A stretch of 54,633 bases of DNA from Mycobacterium sherrisii (GTDB taxonomy: Bacteria > Actinomycetota > Actinomycetes > Mycobacteriales > Mycobacteriaceae). The first letter of the stretch is position 1; each line of letters starts with the position of its first letter. A model generated the notes under the pieces. It searched no databases and was not told the origin of the DNA. It saw only the letters and a list, made by a program, of their open reading frames with translations. Shown here in pieces: positions 26,853-36,850 of this stretch. A program made the position numbers and the translations under genes. The stretch lies in the NCBI RefSeq assembly GCF_002102355.1, contig NZ_LQPT01000045.1, positions 1-54,633 of the forward strand. The letters run 5' to 3'.

Positions 26853-27179
26853 CTAGGTCGACTGCACACCGCCGCCGAACACGCCATTGAGGCTGTGGGC
26901 GGAATCCGCTTCGTGATGTTCCATCAGCGTTGCCGTCTGGCCAAGGCCATGTGCCAGACGGTTGCCGCCTGTCATGACCTGATGCAGGTCATTGGCGATT
27001 TGGCCGGCCGTGTTCAGCGAGGTCGAGCCGGCTTGGCCGGCCCACCCGGTGGCACTGACAATGTTTTCATGGCCACTCAAATACTGATTGGCAATCGCGG
27101 CTGCCTCTTCCAGTCGCGCTTCGATGCGCTGTTTTGCACTGCGTAATAGTTCCGGAGTGACAACTGTCGTCCCCGCCAT
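26853..27179 (-). CDS. esxD: ESX-2 secreted WXG100-family protein EsxD
   Basis: ATG 27179 sits behind GAGGGAG and gives 108 residues (EsxD, Rv3891c, is 107). The protein is two helices around the WxG-type turn SATGWAGQAGST and begins MAGTTVVTPELLRSAKQRIE, typical of EsxD. It would form a heterodimer with EsxC. The gene is first in the remaining ESX-2 cluster; in M. tuberculosis PPE69, PE36, eccC2 and eccB2 come before it, but here only 158 bp separate it from an Rv3906c-like gene, so its promoter must lie in that gap or beyond. Confidence 0.9.
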   Translation of the reverse strand: MAGTTVVTPELLRSAKQRIEARLEEAAAIANQYLSGHENIVSATGWAGQAGSTSLNTAGQIANDLHQVMTGGNRLAHGLGQTATLMEHHEADSAHSLNGVFGGGVQST

Positions 27180-27337
27180 GTTTCTCCCTCGATTCCTTAA
27201 GCTCCCCGACCTGGGATATGGATAGCAGTCTAGACAGGTATTGCACGTTGTCACTTCAGTTCTCGGCTGCTATACAGGCGTCGAATTACCCCGGGGCGGC
27301 GACCGCAAAACGCCTTGTCAGGCCTTTTCAGGCTTTC
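27180..27337. other. Putative deletion junction and esxD promoter region
   Basis: This 158-bp gap joins esxD to the Rv3906c-like gene on the same strand. In M. tuberculosis the space holds PPE69, PE36, eccC2, eccB2 and Rv3896c to Rv3905c. No inverted repeat, transposase fragment or integrase remnant is visible. The esxD ribosome-binding site is at the left end. Confidence 0.6.
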
Positions 27338-27847
27338 TCAAAGCGTGCCGGCGCCGTCGGCCGCACCGTCGCCGTCGGTATCGGTCAACCGGACGTCCCA
27401 CCGCCCATCGCCGTCGGTGTCCACATAACCGGTCACACCCGTCTCATCTGTACACAGCACCCGGTCGGCCAGGCCGTCGCCGTCGCTGTCCACCAGCCGG
27501 TCGTCGGGGTGGCCCCGTCCGTCGAAGTCGACTAGCGGACCGCCGGTGTGCTCGCTGCCGTCGAGCCCATACCATCGCAGGCCCCCGCCCCGATCCGCGG
27601 CAACGGCCCAGGTCCCCGTACCGTCGTCGGTGAAGTACGCCTCGGGGGTGCCGTCGTTGTCGAGGTCGAGCACGGCGTGGTCGACGACACCGTCGCCGTC
27701 GAAATCGCCCAGGGCGTCGTCGCGCAGCCCGTCATGGTCGAAATCCAGACCGATTGATTCCAGTCGACCGTCGTGGTCGAGGTCGAGGTCGGGTTGTCCG
27801 TGCCAGAATGCCGCGGAGCCGTCGTCCGCTGCCAAGCAGTAATCCAC
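27338..27847 (-). CDS. Aspartate-rich DxDxDG repeat protein (Rv3906c type)
   Basis: The 169-residue protein starts at GTG 27847 (MDYCLAADDGSAAFWHGQPD). At least nine aspartate-rich loops follow, such as DLDHDGRLESIGLDFDHDG, DFDGDGVVDHAVLDLDNDG and DTDGDGRWDVRLTDTDGDG. These look like EF-hand or thrombospondin-type-3 calcium-binding loops. No signal peptide or membrane helix is present. Rv3906c has the same length and place just before pcnA. Calcium binding is inferred; function is unknown. The gene is on the esxD side of a kinase fragment. Confidence 0.8.
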   Translation of the reverse strand: MDYCLAADDGSAAFWHGQPDLDLDHDGRLESIGLDFDHDGLRDDALGDFDGDGVVDHAVLDLDNDGTPEAYFTDDGTGTWAVAADRGGGLRWYGLDGSEHTGGPLVDFDGRGHPDDRLVDSDGDGLADRVLCTDETGVTGYVDTDGDGRWDVRLTDTDGDGAADGAGTL

Positions 27848-27889
27848 AACCTTTCCGACGCGTCTCGATCGCGGCCAGTTCCCAACCGG

Positions 27890-28300
27890 TCTTGTTGGCT
27901 CGCGCTATGCCAGCCAGGCGGGCGAACCACGCCGAGCTGGCGGGCAGTCTGTGGCATCCACATATCGTCGGCGTGCACGACCGCGGCGAATTCGACGGCC
28001 AGCTGTGGATGGCCATGGACTATGCCAACGGCCCTGATATCCGCGCGCTGCTGGATCAGCACTACCCGGGTGGAATGCCCCGGGGGGATGTGGTGGCGAC
28101 TGTGACCGCGGTCGCCGCGGCATTGGACCGCGCGCATCACCGCGGGCTGCTGCACCGCGATGTCAAACCGGGCGGCATCGTGATCAGCCGGCCCGATGAC
28201 GGCGGCGCCCGCGAATCCTGTTGAGCGACTTCGGTATTGCGCGACCCGTGGACGACACCGCAGATCTTGAACGCCTCCAGCCGCGGCAAACGCGGGTGGC
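27890..28300 (+). pseudogene. Frameshifted fragment of a PknF/PknI-like serine/threonine kinase
   Basis: One frame reads ELAGSLWHPHIVGVHDRG, then EFDGQLWMAMDYANG and RGLLHRDVKPGGIVIS, the catalytic-loop HRD motif, and hits a stop near 28224. A second frame then reads RILLSDFGIARPVDDT, the DFG motif region, so a frameshift lies around 28205-28215. The glycine-rich loop and lysine of the N-lobe and everything after the activation segment are missing. The layout matches mycobacterial PknF/PknI-type kinases. It cannot encode an active kinase. It lies between the Rv3906c-like gene and pcnA, where no kinase gene is expected. Confidence 0.8.
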
Positions 28301-28391
28301 GCACCGCGTAGACCACGCCCAACGGCATGGGCAAATCCCAGAACCGATCGGCGGGCCGCACGGGACGCTGGACGGCGAACGGCGGGGCCGG

Positions 28392-29846
28392 TCAGGCGTT
28401 GCCGCGGGCCTGCCACCAGGCCAGCAGCTGCGCGGTCGCCTCTTCTTCGGCAAGCGGCCCGCGGTCCAATCGCAGCTCCTTCAGAAAGCGCCACGCCTCC
28501 CCGACCTGTGGTCCCGCCGGGATGCCGAGCAGCTCCATGATCCGGTTGCCGTCCAGGTCCGGGCGTACCCGGGCCAGGTCCTCCTGCGCGGCCAACTCGG
28601 CGATGCGCGCCTCGAGGCGGTCGTAGTTTGCCTGCAGCCGGGCGGCCCGGCGCTTGTTGCGGGTGGTGCAGTCGGCACGCACCAACTTGTGCAAGCGGGG
28701 CAGCAGCGGCCCGGCGTCGGTGACATAGCGGCGCACCGCCGAGTCGGTCCACTTTCCGTCGCCGTAGCCATGGAACCGCAGGTGCAGATAGACCAGCTGG
28801 GAGACGTCGTCAACCATCTGCTTGGAGTACTTAAGTGCCCGCAGCCGTTTGCGGACCATTTTCGCGCCGACGACCTCGTGGTGGTGGAAGCTGACACCAC
28901 CATCCGGCTCGTGGCGTCGGGTCGCCGGCTTGCCGATGTCATGCAGCAGCGCGGCCCAGCGCAGCACCAGATCTGGGCCCCCTTCTGGGGGTGGGTCTTC
29001 CAGGGCGATGGCCTGACGCAGCACGGTCAGCGAATGTTGGTAGACGTCCTTGTGCTGGTGGTGTTCGTCGATGGCCATCTGCATGCCCCCGACCTCGGGC
29101 AGGACGACGTCACCCATTCCGGTCTGCACGATCAGGTCGATCCCGGCCACCGGGTCGGTTCCCAATAGCAGCTTGTCCAGTTCGACGGCCACCCGTTCGG
29201 CGCTGATCCGGGCCAGCTGCGGCGCCATCTGTTCGATCGCCATCCGTACCCGGGGGGCGATGGTGAATCCGAGTTGCGCGACAAACCGCGCCGCGCGCAG
29301 CATCCGCAACGGGTCGTCGCCGAAGGACACCTCGGGCGCGGCCGGGGTGTCGAGCACCCGGGCGCGCAGCGCGGCCAGACCGCCGAGCGGATCCACGAAG
29401 TCACCCGGGCCGGCTGCCGTGATGCGCACCGCCATCGCGTTGGCCGTGAAATCTCGGCGCACCAAGTCGTCCTCGAGGCGATCACCGAATTGCACCTCAG
29501 GATTCCGCGACACCTGGTCGTAGCTGTCCGCGCGGAAGGTGGTGATCTCCAGCCGGAGCTCGCCCTTGCCGACACCCACGGTGCCGAATGCGATGCCGGT
29601 GTCCCACACCGCATCGGACCACCCGCGAACGATCTGCTGGATCTGCTCCGGTCGGGCGCTGGTGGTGAAATCCAGATCCGGACTCAGCCTGCGTAACAAA
29701 GCATCTCGTACCGATCCGCCGACCAGATACAACTGGTGCCCCGCGGCCTCGAACAACGTGCCCAGCTCGCGCAGCACCTCGGCATGCCGGTTCAGGGTGA
29801 CGGCAGCTGAAGCCAGCAGCTCCACATCTTGGGCGGCGTCGGACAC
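28392..29846 (-). CDS. pcnA: CCA-adding tRNA nucleotidyltransferase / poly(A) polymerase-like PcnA
   Basis: The 484-residue protein begins with the nucleotidyltransferase domain: GGSVRDALLRRLSPDLDFTT with the DxD metal ligands, then RRDFTANAM and DPLGGLAALR. A C-terminal HD domain follows (WAALLHDIGKPATRR, FHHHEVVGAKM). Mycobacterial PcnA (Rv3907c, 480 aa) is regarded as the CCA-adding enzyme that completes tRNA 3' ends. It is divergent from mutT4 across a 192-bp gap with a 33-bp direct repeat. No motif is missing. Confidence 0.93.
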   Translation of the reverse strand: MSDAAQDVELLASAAVTLNRHAEVLRELGTLFEAAGHQLYLVGGSVRDALLRRLSPDLDFTTSARPEQIQQIVRGWSDAVWDTGIAFGTVGVGKGELRLEITTFRADSYDQVSRNPEVQFGDRLEDDLVRRDFTANAMAVRITAAGPGDFVDPLGGLAALRARVLDTPAAPEVSFGDDPLRMLRAARFVAQLGFTIAPRVRMAIEQMAPQLARISAERVAVELDKLLLGTDPVAGIDLIVQTGMGDVVLPEVGGMQMAIDEHHQHKDVYQHSLTVLRQAIALEDPPPEGGPDLVLRWAALLHDIGKPATRRHEPDGGVSFHHHEVVGAKMVRKRLRALKYSKQMVDDVSQLVYLHLRFHGYGDGKWTDSAVRRYVTDAGPLLPRLHKLVRADCTTRNKRRAARLQANYDRLEARIAELAAQEDLARVRPDLDGNRIMELLGIPAGPQVGEAWRFLKELRLDRGPLAEEEATAQLLAWWQARGNA

Positions 29847-29862
29847 GTTCGGTCAGCCTAGT

Positions 29863-29950
29863 CGGGTGACGATGCGGGCCGGGACGGCCCGGTGAGGAAC
29901 CCGACCAACAACCCCCACGGGTGACGATGCGGGCCGGGACGGCCCGGTGA
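29863..29950 (+). repeat. Two exact 33-bp direct repeats in the pcnA-mutT4 gap
   Basis: Identical 33-bp units occupy 29863-29895 and 29918-29950, both beginning CGGGTGACGATGCGGG and ending ACGGCCCGGTGA. Each contains the hairpin GGGCC-GGGAC-GGCCC. Unit spacing is 55 bp. They lie in the divergent promoter region and may be a VNTR-like element or paired regulatory sites. Confidence 0.75.
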
Positions 29951-30038
29951 ACAACCCGAGGGCACGGGCACCGCCGCCGCGCGCCATCGGCGGCGAGTAT
30001 GTCCGGAAGACCCGTTCGTGCCAGCTACTATCGCTTGG

Positions 30039-30782
30039 GTGTCGGATGGCGAACAGGCCAAACCACGTCGGCGCCGCGGGCGCCGTCGGCGTCGTGGCGG
30101 CGCCAAAGCCTCCGACAAGGACTCCGAAACCAAGGTAACCGCCGACCCCCCGGCAAGTAAGACGAGCAACCGGCGCCGGTCTCGCACGCAACGCGGGATG
30201 CCCGAACGGCTGCGCACCGTACACGAGACCTCCGCGGGCGGGCTGGTCATCGACGGCATCGACGGCCCGCGAGACGCGCAGGTGGCGGCCCTGATCGGCC
30301 GGATCGACCGCCGCGGCCGGATGCTGTGGTCGCTACCCAAGGGGCACATCGAACAGGGCGAGACCGCGGAACAGACCGCCATCCGCGAGGTCGCCGAAGA
30401 GACCGGGATCCGGGGCAGCGTGCTGGCGGCGCTGGGCCGTATCGACTATTGGTTCGTCACCGATGGTCGCCGCGTGCACAAGACCGTGCACCATTATCTA
30501 ATGCGTTTCTCCGGCGGCGAGCTGTCCGACGAGGACCTCGAGGTCGCCGAGGTCGCGTGGGTGCCGATGCGGGAGCTGCCGTCGCGGCTGGCCTACGCCG
30601 ACGAGCGCCGCCTGGCCCAGGTTGCCGACGAACTGATCGGCAAGCTGCAAAGCGACGGGCCCGCCGCGCTCCCGCCGCTGCCGCCCAGCACGCCGCGGCG
30701 CAATCCGCAGACCCACTCGCGCACCCGCCATTCCGACAACAAACCCCCCGGCCGCAGCAATGGCCACGGGCCAGGGTCGTGA
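30039..30782 (+). CDS. mutT4: Nudix hydrolase MutT4
   Basis: GTG 30039 ([17 protein letters not shown]) matches the start of Rv3908 and gives 247 residues (248 in M. tuberculosis). A basic, disordered N-terminus of about 60 residues precedes a Nudix domain with a complete Nudix box, [20 protein letters not shown] followed by TGI. The C-terminal tail is rich in proline and basic residues. Nudix enzymes of this group hydrolyse modified or surplus nucleotides; the substrate of MutT4 is uncertain. The stop overlaps the GTG of the next gene, the first of a plus-strand run to cwlM. Confidence 0.92.
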   Translation: MSDGEQAKPRRRRGRRRRRGGAKASDKDSETKVTADPPASKTSNRRRSRTQRGMPERLRTVHETSAGGLVIDGIDGPRDAQVAALIGRIDRRGRMLWSLPKGHIEQGETAEQTAIREVAEETGIRGSVLAALGRIDYWFVTDGRRVHKTVHHYLMRFSGGELSDEDLEVAEVAWVPMRELPSRLAYADERRLAQVADELIGKLQSDGPAALPPLPPSTPRRNPQTHSRTRHSDNKPPGRSNGHGPGS

Positions 30783-33178
30783 CCGCGCCGCGCTCCTGCT
30801 GGACCGGCTGGTTGCGGCTGGCCGCCGTGGTGGCCCTGGTGGCCGGGTTTACGGTGCTGCTCACCGGACCCGCCGGCGTGCCGCACGCCGTCGCCGACGA
30901 ACCCGGGTCGACGCCGTTCATCCGCGTCCGCATCGATCAGGTCACCCCGGACGTGGTCACCACCACCAGTCCGCCGGTCGTCACGGTCAGCGGAATGGTG
31001 GCCAACATCGGCGACCGCCCCGTCCGGGACGTGATGGTGCGGCTCGAACATGCCGCCGCGGTGGACACCTCGGTCGGGCTGCGCACGTCACTGGACGGCG
31101 CCACCGACCAGTACCAGCCGGCGGCCGATTTCCTGACCATCGCGCCCGAACTGCAGCGCGGGCAGGAGGTCGGCTTCACCCTGTCCGCGCCGCTGCGCTC
31201 GTTGAACAAGCCGTCGCTGGGCATCAAACAGCCGGGCATCTATCCGCTGCTGGTCAACGTCAACGGCACACCCGATTACGGGGCGCCCGCCCGGCTCGAC
31301 AACGCGCGGTTCCTGCTGCCGGTGATCGGAGTGCCGCCCGACCGCGCCGACTCCCTGGAATCCGCGGTGGCACCCGACACGTCGAAACCCGTCTGGGTGA
31401 CCATGCTGTGGCCGCTGGCCGACCGCCCCCGGCTGGCCCCGGGGCAACCCGGTGGCACCGTCCCGGTCCGACTGGTCGACGACGACCTGGCCACCTCGCT
31501 GGGCACCGGCGGCCGGCTGGACATCTTGCTATCCGCTGCCGAGGTCGCCGCCAGCCATGACGTCGATCCCGACGGCGCCGTGGGCCGCGCCTTGTGCCTG
31601 GCCGTCGATCCGGATCTGCTGGTCACCGTCAACGCGATGACCGCCGGATACGTGGTGTCCAACTCCCCCGACGGGCCGGCCCAGCAACCGGGCACACCCA
31701 CCCACCCCGGCGGTGGCCAGGGCGCGGCGACGGGCTGGCTGAACCGATTGCGGGCGCTGGCTCACCGCGTCTGCGTGACCCCGCTGCCCTACGCGCAGGC
31801 CGACCTGGACGCCCTGCAGCGGGTCAACGATCCGCGACTCAGTGCCGTCGCCACCACCAGCGTGGGTGACATCGTCGACCGAATCCTTGACGTTTCGTCC
31901 GCCCGCGGCGCCACGCTGCTGCCCGACGGTCCGCTCACCGCCGGTGCGGTCGATCTGCTCAACGCCAACAACAGCACGGTGGCGATCGCCGCGGCCGATT
32001 TGGTCGCCAAGGATTCCCAGTCCTCCGCCGACGGATCGGGCAACGTCGACACCACTCCCCGGCGGCTATCCCCGCAGGTGGTGCTGGCGCCGTTCGATCC
32101 CGCCGTGGGTGCGGCGCTGGCCGGAGCGGGTAATGACCCCAGCGTGCCCACCTATCTGGACCCGTCGCTGACCGTCCGGCTCACGCATGACTCCAACACC
32201 GCGCGCCGCCAGGACGCCCTGGGTTCCATGTTCTGGCATGCCCTGGACCACGACGCCCCGCCACGCACCCAGCTCCTGGTCCCACCGGCAACCTGGAACC
32301 TGCAGGCCGACGATGCGCAGGTCATCCTCACGGCGCTGGCAACCACCATCCGGTCCGGACTCGGCGTGCCCCGCCCGCTCGGCGCCGTGATCGCCGAGGC
32401 CGCCGCGCGGACCGAGCCCGGCGCGCCGCCGATGGCTTCCGGCCCGGGTCGTGGCCGCTTCACCGAGACCGTCACCACCGACATCAACGGTCAGACCGGC
32501 CGGCTGTGGCGGCTGACCGCGGCATTGAGCACCGATGAACGCACCGGATTAACCGGCGTCCAGTACACCGCCCCGCTGCGCGAGGACATGCTGCGCGCGT
32601 TGAGCCAGTCGGATCCGCCCGACGGCCGCAACGAGTTGGCCAGGCAACGGCTGCAGGTGGTCGGCACCACGATCAACGACTTGTTCGGCGCGGTGACGAT
32701 CGTGAACCCGGGCGGCTCCTACACCCTGGCGACCGAGCACAGCCCGTTGCCGCTGGCCCTGCACAACGGCCTCGCCGTCCCGATCAAGGTCCGCCTGCAG
32801 GTCGACGCGCCGCCCGGGATGACCGTGACCGACGTCGGGCAGATCGAGTTGCCCCCTGGCTATCTGCCGTTGCGGGTGCCGATCGAAGTGAACTTCACCC
32901 AGCGCGTCGCCATCGACGTCACGCTGCGCACCCCGGACGGCACCCGACTGGGCGAACCGGTGCGTTTGTCGGTGCACTCCAACGCCTACGGCAAGGTGCT
33001 CTTTGCGATCACCCTGACCGCCGCCGCGGTGCTGTTCGTCCTCGCTGGCCGACGGCTGTGGCACCGGTTCCGGGGTCAACCGGACCGTGCCGACCTGGAC
33101 CGTCCCGACCCACCGCACCAGCAGCCACCCGACCGGCACGGTGTCGGCGCTCGCGTGGACGAAGAGCACCGAGTATGA
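30779..33178 (+). CDS. Exported protein with C-terminal membrane anchor (Rv3909 type)
   Basis: GTG 30779 overlaps the mutT4 stop by four bases and gives 799 residues (Rv3909 is 802). A signal sequence or N-terminal anchor ([20 protein letters not shown]) is followed by a large extracytoplasmic region with beta-rich segments ([20 protein letters not shown]) and a C-terminal membrane helix ([20 protein letters not shown]). No enzymatic motif is recognised. Its place directly before mviN, overlapping its ATG by four bases, suggests a role with lipid II flipping or envelope growth. Confidence 0.88.
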   Translation: MTAPRSCWTGWLRLAAVVALVAGFTVLLTGPAGVPHAVADEPGSTPFIRVRIDQVTPDVVTTTSPPVVTVSGMVANIGDRPVRDVMVRLEHAAAVDTSVGLRTSLDGATDQYQPAADFLTIAPELQRGQEVGFTLSAPLRSLNKPSLGIKQPGIYPLLVNVNGTPDYGAPARLDNARFLLPVIGVPPDRADSLESAVAPDTSKPVWVTMLWPLADRPRLAPGQPGGTVPVRLVDDDLATSLGTGGRLDILLSAAEVAASHDVDPDGAVGRALCLAVDPDLLVTVNAMTAGYVVSNSPDGPAQQPGTPTHPGGGQGAATGWLNRLRALAHRVCVTPLPYAQADLDALQRVNDPRLSAVATTSVGDIVDRILDVSSARGATLLPDGPLTAGAVDLLNANNSTVAIAAADLVAKDSQSSADGSGNVDTTPRRLSPQVVLAPFDPAVGAALAGAGNDPSVPTYLDPSLTVRLTHDSNTARRQDALGSMFWHALDHDAPPRTQLLVPPATWNLQADDAQVILTALATTIRSGLGVPRPLGAVIAEAAARTEPGAPPMASGPGRGRFTETVTTDINGQTGRLWRLTAALSTDERTGLTGVQYTAPLREDMLRALSQSDPPDGRNELARQRLQVVGTTINDLFGAVTIVNPGGSYTLATEHSPLPLALHNGLAVPIKVRLQVDAPPGMTVTDVGQIELPPGYLPLRVPIEVNFTQRVAIDVTLRTPDGTRLGEPVRLSVHSNAYGKVLFAITLTAAAVLFVLAGRRLWHRFRGQPDRADLDRPDPPHQQPPDRHGVGARVDEEHRV

Positions 33179-36100
33179 ACCCCGCCTACCGGCGGCCCCC
33201 TGCACACCAGCCGCCGCGGCGGCATCAGCCGCCACCGACCGGACCGCTGCCGCCGGTAACCGAACTGCCCACGCGGCGGGTGGAACTGTCCGACTCCGCG
33301 CTGGTCTCCCGGTCGTGGGCGATGGCCTTCGCGACACTGGTCAGCCGGATCACCGGCTTCGGCCGGATCGTGGTGCTGGCCGCCATCCTGGGTGCGGCAC
33401 TGTCGAGCGCCTTCTCGGTGGCCAATCAGTTGCCGAACCTGGTCGCCGCGCTCGTACTGGAGGCGACGTTCACCGCCATCTTCGTGCCGGTGCTGGCCCG
33501 CGCCGAGCAGAGCGACCCCGACGGCGGCGCGGCGTTCGTGCGCCGACTGGTGACGGTGACGACCACGCTGCTGTTGTTCGCGACGGTGGTGTCGGTGGCC
33601 GCCGCGCCGCTGCTGGTTCGGCTGATGCTCGGCCGCGACCCGCAAGTCAACGAGCCGCTCACCACCGCGTTCGCCTATTTGCTGCTCCCCCAGGTGCTGG
33701 CCTACGGCCTTACCTCGGTGTTCATGGCAATCCTGAACACTCGCAACGTCTTTGGGCCCACCGCGTGGGCCCCGGTCGTCAACAATGTCGTCGCGCTGCT
33801 GACGTTGGCAGTGTATTTGGTTGTCCCCGGCCAACTTTCGGTCGACCCTGTCCGGATGGGCAACGCCAAGCTGCTGGTCCTCGGTATCGGCACCACGTTG
33901 GGCGTATTCGCACAGACCGCCGTGCTGCTGGTCGCGCTGCGGCGTGAACGCGTGAGCCTACGGCCGCTGTGGGGCATCGACGAGCGGCTCAAGCGGTTCG
34001 GCACCATGGCCGCGGCCATGGTGCTCTACGTGCTGATCAGTCAGCTCGGCTTGGTGGTGGGCAACCAAATCGCCAGTACCGCAGCGGCTTCCGGCCCGGC
34101 GATCTACAACTACACCTGGCTGGTGTTGATGCTGCCGTTCGGCATGATCGGCGTGACGGTGCTGACCGTGGTGATGCCGCGGTTGAGTCGCAACGCCGCA
34201 GCCAACGACACCGGGGCCGTGTTGGCCGACCTATCGCTGGCCACCCGGCTGACGTTGATCACTCTCATTCCGATCGTGGCGTTCATGACCGTCGGTGGGC
34301 CCGCGATCGGCAGCGCGTTGTTCGCCTACGGGCACTTCGGCGGCACCGACGCCGGCTACCTGGGTGCCGCGATCGCGCTGTCGGCGTTCACGCTGATCCC
34401 CTACGGCCTGGTGCTGTTGCAGCTGCGCGTCTTCTACGCGCGCGAGCAGCCCTGGACGCCGATCGTGATCATCCTCGTCATCACCGCCGTCAAGATCGCC
34501 GGCTCGGTGCTGGCCCCGCACGTCATCGACGACCCACAACTGGTGGCGGGTTTCCTCGGGCTGGCCAACGGCATCGGCTTTCTGGCCGGCGCGATCGTCG
34601 GCTATGTCCTGCTGCGTCACACGCTGTTGCCGGCCGGCGGCCATCTGGTCGGACGGACGGAGGTGCGAACGGTCCTGGTGACCACCGTCGCGTCGATGCT
34701 GGGCGGGCTGATCGCGCATGTCGTCGATCGGCTGCTGGGGCTGGCCGAGTTGACGGCGCACGGCGGTGCGGCCGGCTCGCTGCTGCGGCTGCTGATCCTC
34801 GGGTGCCTCATGTTGCCGATCATGGCGACGGTCATGGTCCGCGCGCAGGTGCCGGAGGCGCTGGCGGTCGTGGCCGCGGTCCGGCGCCGCGTCGGCGGGG
34901 GCTTCCGCACGGCCCCGCCATCCCGCGCGACGGCTACGCCCCGGGCATCGTCTCACCGCCGCCCGGTCACGTACCCTGAGCAGAGGAATTCGTCCCCGCC
35001 GGGGGTCAATGCGGTCCAGGAGCCGATCCGGCGTAGGCCTCCGGAACGAGCAGGGAATGCCCGGCTGATGAAAGGACCGGAGGTGACCGATCGCCCCGTC
35101 GAAAGCGCCGCACCCGGCCCCGGAGCCGGCGGCGACCGGCCGCGCGCCGCTGCCGGTGACTTCCAGCCGGAAATCCCGACCGCCCGGGAGCCGGGCCCGG
35201 CGTTTCCGCAACCGCCTGACCAGCGCAATGGCGGGGCCGTCGGCGACGCGGGCCGCGGCTCGATGCCGGCCGACGCGTCGCGCGATCGCGGTGCAGAGTC
35301 GCCCGGCGACGATGCCCATCTAGTTCCCGGCGCCCGGATCGCCGGCGGCCGGTACCGGTTGCTGGTCTTCCATGGCGGTGCGCCGCCGCTGCAGTTCTGG
35401 CAGGCACTCGACACGGCCCTGGACCGCCAGGTGGCGCTCACCTTCGTCGACCCCGACGGCAGTCTGCCCGGCGACGTGTTGCAGGAGATCCTGTCCCGCA
35501 CGCTGCGGCTCAGCCGGATCGACAAGCCGGGCATTGCCCGGGTGCTCGACGTCGTGCACAGCCAGCAGGGCGGCCTGGTGGTCGCGGAGTGGATTCGCGG
35601 CGGCTCGCTGCAGGAGGTGGCCGACACCGCTCCGTCACCGCTGGGCGCGGTCCGCGCCATGCAGTCACTGGCCGCGGCCGCCGACGCCGCCCACCGTGCC
35701 GGGGTGGCCCTGTCGATCGATCACCCCAGCCGCATCCGGGTCAGCATCGACGGCGACGTCGTGCTGGCCTATCCGGCGACCATGCCGGACGCCAATCCCG
35801 AGGACGACATCCGCGGCATCGGCGCCTCGCTGTACGCGCTGCTGGTCAACCGCTGGCCGCTGCCCGAGTCCGGGGTGCGCAGCGGGCTCGCGCCGGCCGA
35901 GCGGGACGCGTCGGGCCTTCCCGTGGAGCCCAGCACCATCGACCGCGACATTCCTTTCCAGGTCTCCGCGGTAGCCGTCCGGGCAGCGCAGGAAGACGGC
36001 GGAATCCGCAGCGCTTCAACGCTTTTGAATTTGCTGCAGCAGGCTACCGCGGTCGCTGACCGGACCGAGGTGCTGGGTCCGGTCGACGATTCCCCGCCGC

Positions 36101-36789
36101 CGCCGCCCGCTGCACCGGTGGAACGCGACGAGTATGCGACGCTGGCGCGGCGACGGCGCAACCTGCTGATCGGTGGCGCCGCGGCGATCGCCGTGATCGT
36201 GGTCGCGCTGCTGGTGCTGGCCTCGATCGTCAGCAAGATCTTCGGCAACGTCGGCGGCGGCCTGAACAAGGACGAGCTCGGGCTCAATGGACCGACTTCG
36301 TCGAGTGCGTCGTCGTCGGCGAGTGCCGCGCCGTCGGGAAGTGTCGTCAAACCCATCCGGGCCACGGTCTACTCCCCCGACGGGGAGGCCGACAACCCGG
36401 GCCAGGCGGGCATGGCCATCGACGGTAACTCCACCACCGGCTGGCAGACCGACATCTACACCGACGCCGTGCCCTTCCCCAGCTTCAAGAACGGGGTCGG
36501 GTTGATGTTGCAGTTGCCGAGCCCGACGGTGGTCGGCGCGGTGTCCGTCGACACCCCCAGCACCGGCACCAAGGTCGAGATCCGCTCCTCGTCCACCCCG
36601 ACACCGAGCCGGCTGGAAGACACTTCCCTGCTGGTGCCGGCCACCGCGCTCAAGCCGGGGCACAACACCATCCCGGTGCGCGCGGGCGCGAAGACGTCGA
36701 ACGTGTTGGTGTGGATCACCACCCTGGGCAACACCGACGGAAAGAACCGCTCGGAGCTTTCGAACATCACCATCCAGGCGGCCTCCTGA
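33175..36789 (+). CDS. mviN: MviN: MurJ-type lipid II flippase fused to a pseudokinase domain
   Basis: From ATG 33175 the protein is 1204 residues (Rv3910 is 1184). Residues 40-560 are a MurJ-like multi-helix domain ([40 protein letters not shown]). A proline-rich linker leads to a kinase-like domain from about residue 715 ([17 protein letters not shown]), which has no HRD or DFG motif and so should be a pseudokinase. A membrane helix ([20 protein letters not shown]) and an extracytoplasmic C-terminal domain follow. In M. tuberculosis PknB phosphorylates the pseudokinase domain, which then recruits FhaA. Start and stop are intact. Confidence 0.93.
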   Translation: MNPAYRRPPAHQPPRRHQPPPTGPLPPVTELPTRRVELSDSALVSRSWAMAFATLVSRITGFGRIVVLAAILGAALSSAFSVANQLPNLVAALVLEATFTAIFVPVLARAEQSDPDGGAAFVRRLVTVTTTLLLFATVVSVAAAPLLVRLMLGRDPQVNEPLTTAFAYLLLPQVLAYGLTSVFMAILNTRNVFGPTAWAPVVNNVVALLTLAVYLVVPGQLSVDPVRMGNAKLLVLGIGTTLGVFAQTAVLLVALRRERVSLRPLWGIDERLKRFGTMAAAMVLYVLISQLGLVVGNQIASTAAASGPAIYNYTWLVLMLPFGMIGVTVLTVVMPRLSRNAAANDTGAVLADLSLATRLTLITLIPIVAFMTVGGPAIGSALFAYGHFGGTDAGYLGAAIALSAFTLIPYGLVLLQLRVFYAREQPWTPIVIILVITAVKIAGSVLAPHVIDDPQLVAGFLGLANGIGFLAGAIVGYVLLRHTLLPAGGHLVGRTEVRTVLVTTVASMLGGLIAHVVDRLLGLAELTAHGGAAGSLLRLLILGCLMLPIMATVMVRAQVPEALAVVAAVRRRVGGGFRTAPPSRATATPRASSHRRPVTYPEQRNSSPPGVNAVQEPIRRRPPERAGNARLMKGPEVTDRPVESAAPGPGAGGDRPRAAAGDFQPEIPTAREPGPAFPQPPDQRNGGAVGDAGRGSMPADASRDRGAESPGDDAHLVPGARIAGGRYRLLVFHGGAPPLQFWQALDTALDRQVALTFVDPDGSLPGDVLQEILSRTLRLSRIDKPGIARVLDVVHSQQGGLVVAEWIRGGSLQEVADTAPSPLGAVRAMQSLAAAADAAHRAGVALSIDHPSRIRVSIDGDVVLAYPATMPDANPEDDIRGIGASLYALLVNRWPLPESGVRSGLAPAERDASGLPVEPSTIDRDIPFQVSAVAVRAAQEDGGIRSASTLLNLLQQATAVADRTEVLGPVDDSPPPPPAAPVERDEYATLARRRRNLLIGGAAAIAVIVVALLVLASIVSKIFGNVGGGLNKDELGLNGPTSSSASSSASAAPSGSVVKPIRATVYSPDGEADNPGQAGMAIDGNSTTGWQTDIYTDAVPFPSFKNGVGLMLQLPSPTVVGAVSVDTPSTGTKVEIRSSSTPTPSRLEDTSLLVPATALKPGHNTIPVRAGAKTSNVLVWITTLGNTDGKNRSELSNITIQAAS

Positions 36790-36850
36790 GACTCACAGCT
36801 CCGCGGTCAAGTGAAGTGCTGGCGGATCACCGATTGGTTAGTGTCCGCCC

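Noticed and set aside
27890-28300. Reading the kinase segment as a functional protein kinase
   Set aside because: The N-lobe ATP-binding lysine and glycine loop are missing, a frameshift separates HRD from DFG, and no C-lobe follows.
28245-28391. Minus-strand fragment downstream of pcnA reading PADRFWDLPMPLGVVYAV and similar
   Set aside because: It looks protein-like, but has no clear start or full domain and overlaps the kinase remnant; it may be a second gene fragment and cannot be identified.
36016-36663. Open frames opposite mviN and other genes in the 30-37 kb region
   Set aside because: They are antisense shadows of genes with strong homology and have arginine-rich, motif-free products.
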